Positions 1 through 9,039 of a stretch of 64,000 nt of DNA are shown piece by piece. A program made the translations under genes and the position numbers. The stretch lies in assembly GCA_938084835.1 (NCBI GenBank), contig CALKER010000007.1:310001-374000 (forward strand), in the 5' to 3' direction. The notes under the pieces were generated by a model, which made no database searches, had not been told where the DNA came from, and was given only the letters and a program-made list of their open reading frames with translations. How positions within the stretch are numbered: position 1 is the stretch's first letter; each line of letters begins with the position of its first letter. The stretch is from an uncultured Thermoguttaceae bacterium (GTDB lineage: Bacteria > Planctomycetota > Planctomycetia > Pirellulales > Thermoguttaceae).

Positions 1-144
1 ATAGAAATGTACGGAGGAACCAATGCTCAACGGGTAACCGGTCGGATTCTGCAGGGGAAAATCATCGTGCGCAAACGAGTACTTGGCAAAGGCAAGTATC
101 GCCAACGCGCGGACGGAATTTGCAAAAGGAGCCTCTGCGAATGA
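1..144 (+). CDS. 3' end of an unidentified gene upstream of the histidine kinase (partial)
   Basis: Frame 1 is open from the window edge to a TGA at 142-144, giving 47 residues that are basic near the end (IIVRKRVLGKGKYRQRADG). The stop overlaps the kinase ATG as ATGA, which is typical of translationally coupled operon genes. This overlap is the main reason to think the frame is real. The family is not recognisable from so short a tail. Confidence 0.4.
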   Translation: MEMYGGTNAQRVTGRILQGKIIVRKRVLGKGKYRQRADGICKRSLCE

Positions 145-1085
145 CCAGCCCCGAGGAAGCGATGGCTTCCCGCGGCGATGCGGGTACCGCCACAGTTTCC
201 GAAGAATTGCATGCGGTGCTTCGGGCGTGGAATGAGGCCACGGTGCGGTTAGAACAAACCCACGAGGCCTTGCGTGCGGAGGTCCAGCGACTCACACGCG
301 AGTTGGAACAAAAGAATCGAGAACTTGCCCGGAAGAACCGCTTGGCTGATTTAGGCCTGATGGCCTCCCACGTGGCCCACGAGGTCCGGAATAACTTGGT
401 GCCCGTGGGGCTATATCTTAATCTTCTTCGTCGCCGGCTGGCTTCCGATCCGGAGGGACTGGCCGTTGTGGACAAGCTGGAAGGGGCTTTTCGCGATTTG
501 GAAACTATGGTGGGCGACTTACTGCACTTTACGCGGGATCGGGAGCCCAGGCTGCAACCCATGGAACTTCGTCAACTCGTGAGCGAGGTAGTAGCGTCTT
601 TAGATGGGCAGCTTGCTGCCCAAAAGATCACCTTCTGCAACGAGATTCCTCCCGGCTTAAGCCTCTCGGCCGATGCGGAGATGCTTCGTCGGGCTGTGAT
701 CAACGTGATGCTCAATGCCATTGACGTGCTTCGCCACGGGGGCATGCTTCGAGCCTGGGCCGAGGATCACGCCAACTTCGTGGAACTAGTGATTGCCGAC
801 AATGGCCCGGGTTTTGCCGAGGAGATTTTAGCCCGGGTCTTCGATCCGTTTTTCACCACCAAAGAAGGGGGGACCGGCTTGGGCCTCACCATCGTCATGC
901 GAATTGCCGAAGCTCACGGGGGAACCGTGATTGCTGAAAACACCCCCCATGGAGGGGCCTGTATACGACTGCGGCTTCCGCGCCGCGGTCCCACCAGGCC
1001 CGAATTAGCCCCCAACCATATGGCCAAAGACCCAAGCCCAGCGGAAGCGGAAGTTCCCGTCGCGCGAGGCATGGCCAACACTTAG
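141..1085 (+). CDS. soluble sensor histidine kinase, FlrB/FleS/NtrB-like
   Basis: Cytoplasmic histidine kinase of about 314 residues, probably phosphorylating the sigma-54 regulator encoded next. Residues 20-70 form a predicted coiled coil. The H-box is at residues 77-84 (SHVAHEVR, phospho-acceptor H80). An N-box follows (NVMLNAID), then G1 (DNGPGF), F (FDPFFTTK) and G2 (GGTGLGL) motifs, so the catalytic ATPase domain is complete. There is no membrane segment and no recognisable PAS domain, so the input signal is probably internal, such as flagellar assembly state. ATG 141 is chosen because AAAGGAG lies 9 bases upstream; a TTG at 120 is possible. Flagellar neighbours support a FlrB/FleS role by inference. 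Confidence 0.85.
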   Translation: MTSPEEAMASRGDAGTATVSEELHAVLRAWNEATVRLEQTHEALRAEVQRLTRELEQKNRELARKNRLADLGLMASHVAHEVRNNLVPVGLYLNLLRRRLASDPEGLAVVDKLEGAFRDLETMVGDLLHFTRDREPRLQPMELRQLVSEVVASLDGQLAAQKITFCNEIPPGLSLSADAEMLRRAVINVMLNAIDVLRHGGMLRAWAEDHANFVELVIADNGPGFAEEILARVFDPFFTTKEGGTGLGLTIVMRIAEAHGGTVIAENTPHGGACIRLRLPRRGPTRPELAPNHMAKDPSPAEAEVPVARGMANT

Positions 1086-1111
1086 GGTGGAATGATTCAC
1101 TTCGACTCAGG

Positions 1112-2563
1112 ATGAAAGTCATGGTCACGGTTAAAGAGCAGGATCGTTCGCACGGGGGGACGCACGCCGCCCGAGTGCTTATCGTCGATGACCACCCCTC
1201 AGCCCGGCAGTCGATGGCGGAGGTTCTCCGTGCGGCCGGCTACGAGGTCACTGCCTGTGCCAGCGCGGTCGAAGCGCTTCGACTTACCGAAAAGGAGCTT
1301 TTTCACTGTATCCTCACCGACCTGAAGATGCCGGGGATGAGTGGCCTGGATCTCATTGTGCAGTTAGAAAAGCGTCGCTATCCGGCGCAAGTTGTGATGA
1401 TCACAGGCCATGCCACTATCCAGACGGCAGTGGAGGCCATGCGGCACGGAGCTTTCGATTACATCGAAAAGCCGTTCACGGCGGACCAACTGGAGCGATT
1501 GGTGGAGGCGGCCGTTCGGCAATCTCGGGCGGCAACCCAGGAGGGAGGGGAGGGGTGCGCATTCGCCGCGCCGCAATTGGTGGGCTCCAGTGCGGGGATG
1601 CAAGCGCTGCGTCGGCAGATTGCCCAGATCGCCCCTACTCCAGTCACGGTGCTCATCTGCGGGGAGACCGGCACGGGCAAAGAGCTGGTGGCCCGCGAAA
1701 TCCACCGGCAAAGCCCTCGCCGCTTCCGACCGTTTATCAGCGTGAACTGCCCAGCGTTGTCCGCATCGCTGATGGAAAGCGAGCTTTTCGGCCACGAGAA
1801 GGGGGCATTCACCGGTGCCGATACCTTACGCATTGGGCGCTTCGAAATGGCCCAGGGAGGGACCCTCCTTTTGGATGAGGTCACGGAGATCGATCTTGGA
1901 TTGCAGGCGAAACTGCTGCGAACCTTGCAGGAACGAACGGTGGAGCGAGTCGGCTCGAACCGCCCGATTTTTGTCGATGTTCGCGTGCTGGCCACCACCA
2001 ATCGGAATGTGGAGGAAGAAGTTGCAGCCGGCCGATTTCGTCAAGACCTCTATTTTCGGTTGGCCGTGATCGTCCTTTGGCTGCCCCCCCTTCGGCAACG
2101 GCGGGAAGACATTCCCGAGCTGGTGGAGTACTTTCGTCAACGGGTGAGCCAACGACTGGGGCGGGAGGTCCCGCCACTTGCGCCTGCTGTGCTTGAGCAG
2201 TTTATGGAGCACGATTGGCCGGGAAATGTCCGGGAATTGGAGAATGTCATCACGCGAATTGGAGTCCTTTCAGACAGTGGTCCCGTTCGTGTGGACCAAG
2301 TGCGTCGCTGGTTAATCCCCTCCGGCCAGGGGACCACCTCGGAATTGCCGCCGGGCATCCCCGTTGGAATGAGTTTAGAGGAAATGGAACGCCGCCTCAT
2401 CGAAGCCACGCTCGAACACTTTGGCGGCCATCGCGCCAAGACGGCCAAGGCACTGGGGATCGGCGTGCGAACCTTGACTGAAAAGCTCCGCCGCTATGGG
2501 TATGCACCCCGCGAAAAGTCCTTTCATAGGACAGCCGGCGAACGGCAGATCCTCAGTTCATAA
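1112..2563 (+). CDS. sigma-54-dependent response regulator, NtrC/FlrC/FleR-like
   Basis: 483-residue bacterial enhancer-binding protein. The receiver domain (about 21-137) has the acidic pair D26-D27, phospho-acceptor D70 (LTDLKMPG), T98 and K120. The AAA+ domain has Walker A GETGTGKE (184-191), the sigma-54 contact loop GAFTGA (231-236) and Walker B LLLDEV (252-257). A Fis-type helix-turn-helix ends the protein (about 433-465). It is therefore expected to contact sigma-54 directly and drive open-complex formation. It lies 26 bp after the kinase and upstream of the flagellar genes, the usual place for a class II/III flagellar activator. A strong sigma-54 promoter at 2980-2995 is its probable target. 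An internal ATG at 1121 is an alternative start. Confidence 0.92.
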   Translation: MKVMVTVKEQDRSHGGTHAARVLIVDDHPSARQSMAEVLRAAGYEVTACASAVEALRLTEKELFHCILTDLKMPGMSGLDLIVQLEKRRYPAQVVMITGHATIQTAVEAMRHGAFDYIEKPFTADQLERLVEAAVRQSRAATQEGGEGCAFAAPQLVGSSAGMQALRRQIAQIAPTPVTVLICGETGTGKELVAREIHRQSPRRFRPFISVNCPALSASLMESELFGHEKGAFTGADTLRIGRFEMAQGGTLLLDEVTEIDLGLQAKLLRTLQERTVERVGSNRPIFVDVRVLATTNRNVEEEVAAGRFRQDLYFRLAVIVLWLPPLRQRREDIPELVEYFRQRVSQRLGREVPPLAPAVLEQFMEHDWPGNVRELENVITRIGVLSDSGPVRVDQVRRWLIPSGQGTTSELPPGIPVGMSLEEMERRLIEATLEHFGGHRAKTAKALGIGVRTLTEKLRRYGYAPREKSFHRTAGERQILSS

Positions 2564-3089
2564 AGCAGATCATGCCGACGCCCATCGGCAAAAATTGCCG
2601 ATCGATTTTGGTTTGCACGCACAGCCGCACAGTTGGTAAACTTGTTTGGCGCAATTAGGCGTGGTCCTAAAGAACACTAATCGAGATTCTGCGGCCGGTC
2701 GATCCGTCAAAGTCGCTTTAGTAAAGATTGTGTCATAGGAGGTGCTTTTCAAAACCACTTTTCCGGCTTACTTAGCCGTGTGATCTTTTCGCCCGATTCC
2801 GCAGTGGCAAGCTACGAAATATGCATAGATTGGGCTAAGGGCAAACCCAGCGTTCTGGCGTTGTGAGCGCCCGAAGGGAAGGAAAGTCGGCTCGGCGCAG
2901 GCAAGCTGATCCGAGCCTCTTTGTCAGAGTGTTTCAGGAGGGAAACCCGAAAAATGGTGACCCTCTTGTTCGCAAAAAGCGGCATGATTTTTGCTTTGCC
3001 GCGTCGAAGCCCCAGAACTGCTTTTTCCGGGGCTTAACGGTCTGGTGGACAAGAGGAAAGGCATAAACGAGTTTTGTCCCGAGGCCACG
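2564..3089. other. intergenic region before flgB
   Basis: No convincing gene is seen in these 526 bases. The only clear signal is the sigma-54 promoter-like element at 2980-2995. Confidence 0.6.
2980..2995 (+). promoter_or_regulatory. sigma-54 (-24/-12) promoter upstream of flgB
   Basis: CGGCATGATTTTTGCT matches the consensus TGGCACGNNNNTTGCW at nearly every conserved position. The invariant GG (2981-2982) and GC (2993-2994) are exactly 10 bases apart and the -12 TTGC is perfect. Transcription would begin near 3006, about 84 bases before flgB. A sigma-54 activator gene sits immediately upstream. Confidence 0.75.
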
Positions 3090-3560
3090 ATGTTCACCCG
3101 GCTTTTCGATGCAACGCCGATTCCTACACTCCAATGGGTCCTTCGCTTCACCCAGGCCCGCCATCACGTATTGGCGGGCAATGTGGCCAACATCGACACC
3201 CCGGGTTACCAAGTTCGGGACCTTCCTGTGGAAGAGTTCCGTGCGTTCTTACGCGCCTTCGTCGCGCGGCGCCAAATGGGGCCCGCAGGGGGAGAAATAC
3301 CCCATCTTTCTCCGGGAGAGCTCGCCTATTTGGAACACGGTCGGGCTGCCATCAGGCCCACTTCCCCAGCCCCACGAGGACTCTTTGAGGCACAGCCGGT
3401 CCACCCGGCCTCAAGTATCCTTCTTCATGACCTGACCAACTGCAGCCTGGAACATCAGGTAACGGAGATGGTCAAAAACCACGTGCTCCACAACACCGCA
3501 ATGAGTATTCTCACGGCTCAACTGCGCCAGCTCCAAACTGCTATCGCGGAGCACGTGTAA
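3090..3560 (+). CDS. flgB: flagellar basal-body rod protein FlgB
   Basis: 156-residue proximal rod subunit. The N-terminal rod-family motif is clear: LAGNVANIDTPGYQ around residues 28-41. The C-terminal helix (MVKNHVLHNTAMSILTAQLRQLQ) is of the type that packs in the axial D0 domain. The central region is about 20 residues longer than in short FlgB proteins. ATG 3090 is preferred, with GAGG at 3081, over an upstream in-frame start. It is the first gene after the sigma-54 promoter and lies 31 bp from flgC, as in most flgBC-fliE operons. FlgB is exported by the flagellar type III apparatus and sits at the MS-ring/rod junction. Confidence 0.92.
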   Translation: MFTRLFDATPIPTLQWVLRFTQARHHVLAGNVANIDTPGYQVRDLPVEEFRAFLRAFVARRQMGPAGGEIPHLSPGELAYLEHGRAAIRPTSPAPRGLFEAQPVHPASSILLHDLTNCSLEHQVTEMVKNHVLHNTAMSILTAQLRQLQTAIAEHV

Positions 3561-3591
3561 ATTCGACGTCAGATCCGGAGGATTTTCAGCA

Positions 3592-4011
3592 ATGTTTGCT
3601 GCATTCGATATCAGCGCAAGCGCCTTGGTAGCCCAGCGACTGCGACTGACAACTATCTCTGGCAATCTCGCCAACATGATGACCACACGGAACGAATTTG
3701 GCGAGCCAGAGCCTTATCAGCCGCGTTTTGTTATTTTTCAAGTAGACGACTCGATGGGCGCATTCGGGGCATCCGGTGTGCGCGTCACTGCGGTGGAACG
3801 CGATTCGGTGGAGCCCATTTACCGTTATGATCCGCATCACCCGGATGCAATCCAATCTGGTCCTTACGCGGGCTATGTGGCATACCCGAATATCAACATG
3901 ATGACCGAGTTCACTGACGCCATCCTTGCCGCCCGTGCCTACGAAGCCAATCTTGGCGCCATTGAAATTACAAAAGACATGGCCCAACAAACTTTGCGCA
4001 TTCTGGCTTAA
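3592..4011 (+). CDS. flgC: flagellar basal-body rod protein FlgC
   Basis: 139-residue rod protein, the normal length for FlgC. It starts with FDISASALVAQRLRLTTISG, the N-terminal axial helix, followed by NLANMMTTR where other FlgC proteins have NxANxxTT. The GVRVTAVERDS segment matches the FlgC beta domain, and the C-terminus (YEANLGAIEITKDMAQQTL) is the conserved second axial helix. The ribosome site CGGAGGA lies just before the ATG. It should polymerise with FlgB and FlgF in the proximal rod and follows flgB in the usual order. Confidence 0.93.
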   Translation: MFAAFDISASALVAQRLRLTTISGNLANMMTTRNEFGEPEPYQPRFVIFQVDDSMGAFGASGVRVTAVERDSVEPIYRYDPHHPDAIQSGPYAGYVAYPNINMMTEFTDAILAARAYEANLGAIEITKDMAQQTLRILA

Positions 4012-4349
4012 CCATTACGGGCGCACGGTGGGAATCTGCCACAACTGGGGCCAGAGGACGGAAGGAGAGATTCAGGATTTGGAGAGGCCAAATGTTGAAT
4101 CTTCGTGCAAAGACGAAGGAGGAGTCGAATCGGGTAGCTTTTGTTAGCGCCCACCTTCCGCGCCCGGGTTTGGATTCCTATTAGCTGAAGAAGCACCAAC
4201 GCCCCGACGGTAACAACAAACCACCTCGAGTATTCAAGGGGACTCTAGTTCGGGCAGAGGTCACGCATTGCGGTGATAATCGGCGGTTTGATTAATCCAC
4301 CAAGCCGCTCGGCGGAGGGAACGCTGGCCAAGAGAGGGGATGGAAGAGT
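4012..4349. other. intergenic region flgC-fliE
   Basis: 338 bases with no supported gene and no convincing promoter. Such a gap inside a flagellar cluster is longer than usual. Confidence 0.5.
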
Positions 4350-4682
4350 ATGGAGGCGATTGGAGCCGTTGGTTCGCGGCAGGTTGTGGATATCCGCAGT
4401 CCGGCGATACTCCCAGGTCAGTACGGGCCACCGCCTTCGCTTCAGGCCGCGCCCGGTCAAGGCAGTGAATTCCGCGATTTGCTGCTTCGGTCCATTGAAC
4501 AAGTCAACGCTATGCAACACGAAGCCAACCGCGCGGTGGAGGCGCTGGTCGCCGGTGAGGAGCTTAGCCCTGCAGAGGTGCTCATTGCCGTGCAAAAGGC
4601 CGATTTGGCTTTCCGCCTTATGATGCAGATTCGGAATAAGGTGGTGCAGGTTTATCAAGAGCTGCAAAATATCCGCGTTTGA
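4350..4682 (+). CDS. fliE: flagellar hook-basal body protein FliE
   Basis: 110-residue MS-ring/rod adaptor. The C-terminal half is diagnostic: FRDLLLRSIEQVNAMQHEANRA, then a GEELSPAEVLIAVQKADLAF segment and LMMQIRNKVVQVYQELQNI at the very end, the pattern conserved across FliE proteins. The N-terminal 40 residues are variable and Pro/Gly-rich. GAGAGGGG lies about 10 bases before the ATG. It precedes fliF, as in the common flgB-flgC-fliE-fliF order. FliE is needed to dock the rod in the MS ring and to allow rod export. Confidence 0.92.
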   Translation: MEAIGAVGSRQVVDIRSPAILPGQYGPPPSLQAAPGQGSEFRDLLLRSIEQVNAMQHEANRAVEALVAGEELSPAEVLIAVQKADLAFRLMMQIRNKVVQVYQELQNIRV

Positions 4683-4974
4683 AACCTGCTTGATCACTGT
4701 GCTCCCATCAAATAGGGGATGGGACCGGGGAAGATTTCCTTCGATAACTTCTGAGCGGAGTAACCTGTAATTCAGTGGCTGTATGGCGCACGCGTTCTTT
4801 GAGACGGCTAGCTGGTCCGCTTGCTGTCAACCGGAGCTCCAACCCGGAATTATGACCAAATCATTGGTGTAAAAGACTGGGCTTTTGGAAGAGCCCCGGT
4901 TCGAACGGCCGGGAGGAACTCTGAGGGTCACGCAGGACAACTTCCTGAGGAAAACGCCCGCCAGGTATTCACGG

Positions 4975-6660
4975 ATGGACTGGTGGAACAAGCTGCGCGA
5001 ACAGGTCAAAGAAGTCTTCAGCCCAATGCCGGTGGGCCTGCGGCTCACTACTGCCTTGCTGTTCGCGGTACTTGTGGTGAGCCTGGGAATGCTCTTGGTC
5101 TATCGGCCGTCGGGACCGCAGGTATACCTCCTTGGGGGTGAAAACTTTTCCACCAGCGAGCTTGCTGCCATGGAGGCGGCCTTTGCCCAGGAGAACCTTA
5201 AAGGTTACGAGATCGTAGCGGGCAAGATCCGGGTACCCAGCAGTCGGCAAAACCACTTTGTAGCGGCCCTGGCCAAACACAACGCCTTGCCGGCTAATTT
5301 CGGGCAAATCCTCGATCGCGCTTTAGACAAAGGCAGTCCCTACGAACCCCGCGACCGTCGCCAGGAGAGGATCAAAAACGCTAAGCAGATGGTGTTGTCG
5401 CAATTTATCAGCTCTATGCGGGGTATCGAGCGGGCCATGGTCATGTACGATGTGGCAGAACGGGGGGGACTGAATCGCGAACGCATCACCACTGCTGCCG
5501 TGATTGTCAAGCCGGAGGGAAGTGCCCCGCTTGATCCCGCCCTGGCCCAATCTATCCGGATGATGGTGGTGGCTGCCATTGCCGGACTTCATCCCAAAGA
5601 TGTTGCAATCACGGATGTCAACACAGGGCAAACCACCTTTGGAGAATCATCGCTCTACGGCTCGCCACTGCAGGATCCCTACTTTACCCGGAAGCGCCTG
5701 TATGAACAGCAGCTCAAGGACGATATCCTTCGGGCGTTGTCCATGATCCCGGGGGTTACTGTCACCCCCTACGTGGAGCTTGACCCGGAGCAGTTCCGCC
5801 GTGAGGAGCAGGTCCGGCACGATCCGAAGACGGTAGAGTATCAGACGTTTGAGAGTTCGCGGACCCGCACGCGGCAGAGCGATCCCGCAGGCGGTCGGCC
5901 AGGATACGTCGCTCAACAAGGCGCCAATGTCCCGCTGCGGCTTGGCGGAGGCGCATCCTCTCAGCAGGAACAGGAAGAGGAGTCGGAACGCTCCCAACTG
6001 AATGTGGTCTCCAGCCAAATCGTCCGCAGCGAGCGGGTGGGACTAATCCCCAAACGCGTCAGCGTAGCCGTGACCGTCCCAAGCAGTTACTTTCGCAAGA
6101 TTTGGGCGGAGAGAAATCCCCCGCAGGCGGGCAGTGCGGCTCCTCAACCAGATCCTGCTCAGCTGGAGGTTCTTCGCACGGAGGTGATCACTAATATCAA
6201 GCAACTAGTCGCGGCGCTGCTTCCGACGCCGGAGGGGGTCTCCGATCCCACCCAGCTTGTCACTGTTGCCGAATTTCAAGATATTCCTCCTCCTCCGCCG
6301 CCTGCACCTCCTTTGTGGTGGCAAGTACTGACCTGGCTTGATGACAACTGGAAAACTCTTGGGCTCATCGCGTTGATGCTTGGAACCGTGGCACTCCTTG
6401 CGCGAAGTGTGAAAAGTGTCTCCCTTGCTAGCCAGCAAGCTCCTGCTGACCAGGCACCCGAGCAACCTGCTGGCAGTTCGCCACCTGGCAGCACCACTCC
6501 GGAGGCATCCACAGCTCCAAAGCTGGGACGATTCCAGAGCAAGGGCGCTAATTTACGTCAGGAATTAGCACAAATTGTCGCCGAAGACCCCACCACAGCG
6601 GCGGAAATCCTCCGCGCGTGGATTAGCGGCGGCAAAACACCCGGACGTCGACACGACTAG
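4975..6660 (+). CDS. fliF: flagellar MS-ring protein FliF
   Basis: 561-residue inner-membrane ring protein. A first membrane helix spans about residues 23-43, followed by the periplasmic ring-building domains. A Gln/Glu-rich and low-complexity stretch (about 300-350) precedes a beta-collar-like segment, and a second membrane helix lies near residues 450-470. The last 40 residues (LRQELAQIVAEDPTTAAEIL) form the conserved cytoplasmic helix that binds FliG. ATG 4975 is chosen because it begins the normal cytoplasmic N-terminus; an in-frame TTG at 4885 would add 30 residues of unclear value. A Pro run (PPPPPPAPP) sits just before the second membrane helix. Confidence 0.93.
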   Translation: MDWWNKLREQVKEVFSPMPVGLRLTTALLFAVLVVSLGMLLVYRPSGPQVYLLGGENFSTSELAAMEAAFAQENLKGYEIVAGKIRVPSSRQNHFVAALAKHNALPANFGQILDRALDKGSPYEPRDRRQERIKNAKQMVLSQFISSMRGIERAMVMYDVAERGGLNRERITTAAVIVKPEGSAPLDPALAQSIRMMVVAAIAGLHPKDVAITDVNTGQTTFGESSLYGSPLQDPYFTRKRLYEQQLKDDILRALSMIPGVTVTPYVELDPEQFRREEQVRHDPKTVEYQTFESSRTRTRQSDPAGGRPGYVAQQGANVPLRLGGGASSQQEQEEESERSQLNVVSSQIVRSERVGLIPKRVSVAVTVPSSYFRKIWAERNPPQAGSAAPQPDPAQLEVLRTEVITNIKQLVAALLPTPEGVSDPTQLVTVAEFQDIPPPPPPAPPLWWQVLTWLDDNWKTLGLIALMLGTVALLARSVKSVSLASQQAPADQAPEQPAGSSPPGSTTPEASTAPKLGRFQSKGANLRQELAQIVAEDPTTAAEILRAWISGGKTPGRRHD

Positions 6661-7037
6661 CGCCAACGCCTATTAATCCGGCGCGCTATCCGTTAACAGC
6701 GAAAGTATCATCACGATCGTTTACCGAACCCTCACAATCCAAGGGACCGGCAGTCAGGACAAAGCTTAGCAAACCAAGCAGAAACGCTTAGGGCGCCCGT
6801 CGCGCCATCGCCCCCGAAAGGTGCTTGGGCCAAACACAGGCTTGAGACATCCGCTCAGACAAAGCTCGTTGACTCAGCCCGGGCCGAAGCGGAAACTTCC
6901 TTGAGGTGGGTGTGCCTTCGGCACCTTACCAGCTAACGTGGGGGATCGGATGCTTGATTGCCCGCGGCATTGAAATAATTCGGCTTTAGGTCATACATGA
7001 CTTCGCGAACAAGGTAACGTCGTTTGACGCAGACAGT
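6661..7037. other. intergenic region fliF-fliG
   Basis: 377 bases without a gene. A GG-N10-GC arrangement with a good TTGC box but a poor -24 half lies at 6948-6961; it is too weak to call a promoter. Confidence 0.4.
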
Positions 7038-8261
7038 ATGGGACCAACCTTCGTTTCCGAAGCAAGCAGCCTTCGCAAGGCGGCCATAGTGGTCGCAGCG
7101 CTCGGGCCCGAGGCGGAAACGTTGCTTGCGCAGCTTCCTGCAGAGCTAGCCGGGTTATTGCGGCGGGAAGCCTCCGCCTTGCAACTGCGCGAGTCGCAAG
7201 AAGAGCTCCTGGTGCTCAGTGAATTTCTCGCGGCATGGGAAGGGAAGCGAAGCGAGGCTTCGGGCCGAGACCACCAGGCCCATGGTCCCCCCCAAGAAAG
7301 CATCCTATCCCGCGGCCATGGGGGGACGGCGCCGCCAAACGTTATGTCAAAGATACGTGCCGCAGGCTTCGGGCCGAGCGACTCAGCTTCCGGCCTCGGC
7401 GAAAGAAAGGGGGTTTTGGGCTCTGTCAGCACCTCCCAACTCGGAGGTTTTAGCCGCTCAGCTGTCACACCTGCATTAGCCACGACAGTGGGCGAAGCAT
7501 CCCCCGCAGTCCCGCCGCAGGAACATGCCCGAATGGACGGCGGGGCGGGGCGCCCTTTCGACCGTCTTCGGGCCTCCGAGGCCGAAGCCATTGCCTACAT
7601 CCTCGCTAAGGAACGACCGCAGACCATCGCCCTTGTGCTTTCCCACCTCCCGCCGGAGCAAGCCGGGCAGGTTCTCACGCGATTTGCGCCCGCTCAGCAA
7701 GTGGAAATAATTCGCCGGCTTGTTGACCTGGAAGAAACCCATCCGGAAGTCTTAAGCGAGATCGAAAAAGCCCTGGAAGAGCGCCTTGCCCAAATCATTC
7801 AAGCTGGGAAACGTCGCCGGGCGGGAATGGCCGCCGTGCGAAGCATTGTGGAGGCAGCCGAACGAGCTGTTCGTGGACAGATCCTCACCAATCTCGAGGT
7901 ATTCGATCAGGAACTGGCCAAGCAATTGGCGCCGCCCCCCCCCCGCTTCGAGGATCTGGCCCTCCTGGATGAGCTATCGCTGCAAGCGCTAGTTCGAGCG
8001 GCCGAACCACTGGTTACCCAATTGGCCCTTGTCGGTGCCCCGGAGACGCTCCTGAGGCGATTCATGGGGGTACTCCCCGCTCAAGAGAGAAACGTGCTGC
8101 GCAATCGCCTCCAGGAGCTTGGACCGACCTCCCTCCGCGATATCGACGAAGCGCGGCGGCGCCTTTGCCTTCTGGCCCAGCGACTAGCCACTATGGGGCA
8201 ACTGGACTTACCAAGGTTTTCAACCACAACGGGAATGGGACTAATACGGCACGCAGGGTAA
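7038..8261 (+). CDS. fliG: divergent flagellar motor switch protein FliG with long N-M linker
   Basis: 407 residues, against about 330-345 for usual FliG. The N-terminal FliF-binding domain covers about 12-72. Residues about 73-175 form a Gly/Ser/Pro-rich linker not found in standard FliG. The middle domain follows (about 178-290; ERPQTIALVLSHLPPEQAG replaces the EHPQTIA motif). The C-terminal torque domain starts at FEDLALLDELS (304-314). Alignment by eye to E. coli FliG shows K264, R281, D288, D289 and R297 replaced by V332, Q349, N356, R357 and S365. The fold is recognisable and the gene sits between fliF and fliH, so the assignment is secure, but the rotor-stator interface must differ. 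No strong ribosome site is seen before the ATG. Confidence 0.85.
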   Translation: MGPTFVSEASSLRKAAIVVAALGPEAETLLAQLPAELAGLLRREASALQLRESQEELLVLSEFLAAWEGKRSEASGRDHQAHGPPQESILSRGHGGTAPPNVMSKIRAAGFGPSDSASGLGERKGVLGSVSTSQLGGFSRSAVTPALATTVGEASPAVPPQEHARMDGGAGRPFDRLRASEAEAIAYILAKERPQTIALVLSHLPPEQAGQVLTRFAPAQQVEIIRRLVDLEETHPEVLSEIEKALEERLAQIIQAGKRRRAGMAAVRSIVEAAERAVRGQILTNLEVFDQELAKQLAPPPPRFEDLALLDELSLQALVRAAEPLVTQLALVGAPETLLRRFMGVLPAQERNVLRNRLQELGPTSLRDIDEARRRLCLLAQRLATMGQLDLPRFSTTTGMGLIRHAG

Positions 8262-8379
8262 GGGAGCCCCTCTGCCAAGCTATGCACGAATTTTCTTTGC
8301 GAAAAAAGCTAAATTTGCTACCGGCAGTTTTGCCCACGCTCCAAGATTTTTGCATCGCTCGCGGGGAGGCACATGACCA

Positions 8380-9039
8380 ATGGGGGTGATCAAGTCAGGC
8401 CACATCCGGACTCCTCAGCCGATTGTGTTCAACTTCGATGACCTGGAAGCCCAGGGAAGTCGCTACTTGGCCGACATTCGCCGAGAGGCAGCCACGATCC
8501 TAGCCCAGGCGCGACGCGAGGCTGAGGAGATCAAGGCAGCCGCCAAAACCCAGGGCTACCAAGAGGGGTTGGCAGCGGCGCAGCGGCAGGCCAAGGAAGC
8601 TCTCGCGCAGGAGGTAGCGCAGCGATTGAGTTCCCTGCTGCCCGCGCTGCAGCAGGCTCTTACCGAACTTCACACCGCCCGACTGGCTCTGCTGGAAAGC
8701 TGGGAACAAAGTTGCCTCCATGTAGCTTTGGAAATAGCGCGACGAATTATTCGCCGCGAATTGTCCCGCCAGCCGGAAATTCCTTGCCGCTGGATCCGTG
8801 AGGCCTTGGAACTGGCCGCAGGCAGTCCTGTTATCGAAATCCACCTCCATCCAGGCGACGCAGAGCTTCTTGCGCCCCAGATAGACAAACTCGGGACAGA
8901 AGTGGCAGGAGCGGCCAAGCTGTCCGTCGTGCAGGATAACGACATTGAACCCGGCGGGTGCCGCATTTCCACTCGCTTCGGCAGGATCGATGCCGGCCTG
9001 GAAGCCCAGCTTCGCCGCCTAGAGGAGGAACTGCAGTGA
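8380..9039 (+). CDS. fliH: flagellar assembly protein FliH (export ATPase regulator)
   Basis: 219-residue negative regulator and stator of the export ATPase. Residues about 25-110 are a long charged, Ala-rich helix with GYQEGLAAAQRQAKEAL, the GxxxG-like heptad pattern typical of FliH. The C-terminal domain (about 115-219) has the FliH/HrpE signature: VALEIARRIIRRELSR, then an IHLHPGD strand and DNDIEPGGCRISTRFGRIDA. GGGGAGG lies 10 bases before ATG 8380. Its TGA overlaps the fliI GTG start, so the two partners are probably translationally coupled. Confidence 0.92.
   Translation: MGVIKSGHIRTPQPIVFNFDDLEAQGSRYLADIRREAATILAQARREAEEIKAAAKTQGYQEGLAAAQRQAKEALAQEVAQRLSSLLPALQQALTELHTARLALLESWEQSCLHVALEIARRIIRRELSRQPEIPCRWIREALELAAGSPVIEIHLHPGDAELLAPQIDKLGTEVAGAAKLSVVQDNDIEPGGCRISTRFGRIDAGLEAQLRRLEEELQ

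Noticed and set aside
4892..4920. GGTTCGAAC with flanking G/C, resembling a tRNA T-arm before fliF
   Set aside because: The stem would give a 9-base loop rather than 7, and the rest of a tRNA is absent.
6948..6961. sigma-54-like site before fliG
   Set aside because: The -12 half is good and the spacing is right, but the -24 half is poor.
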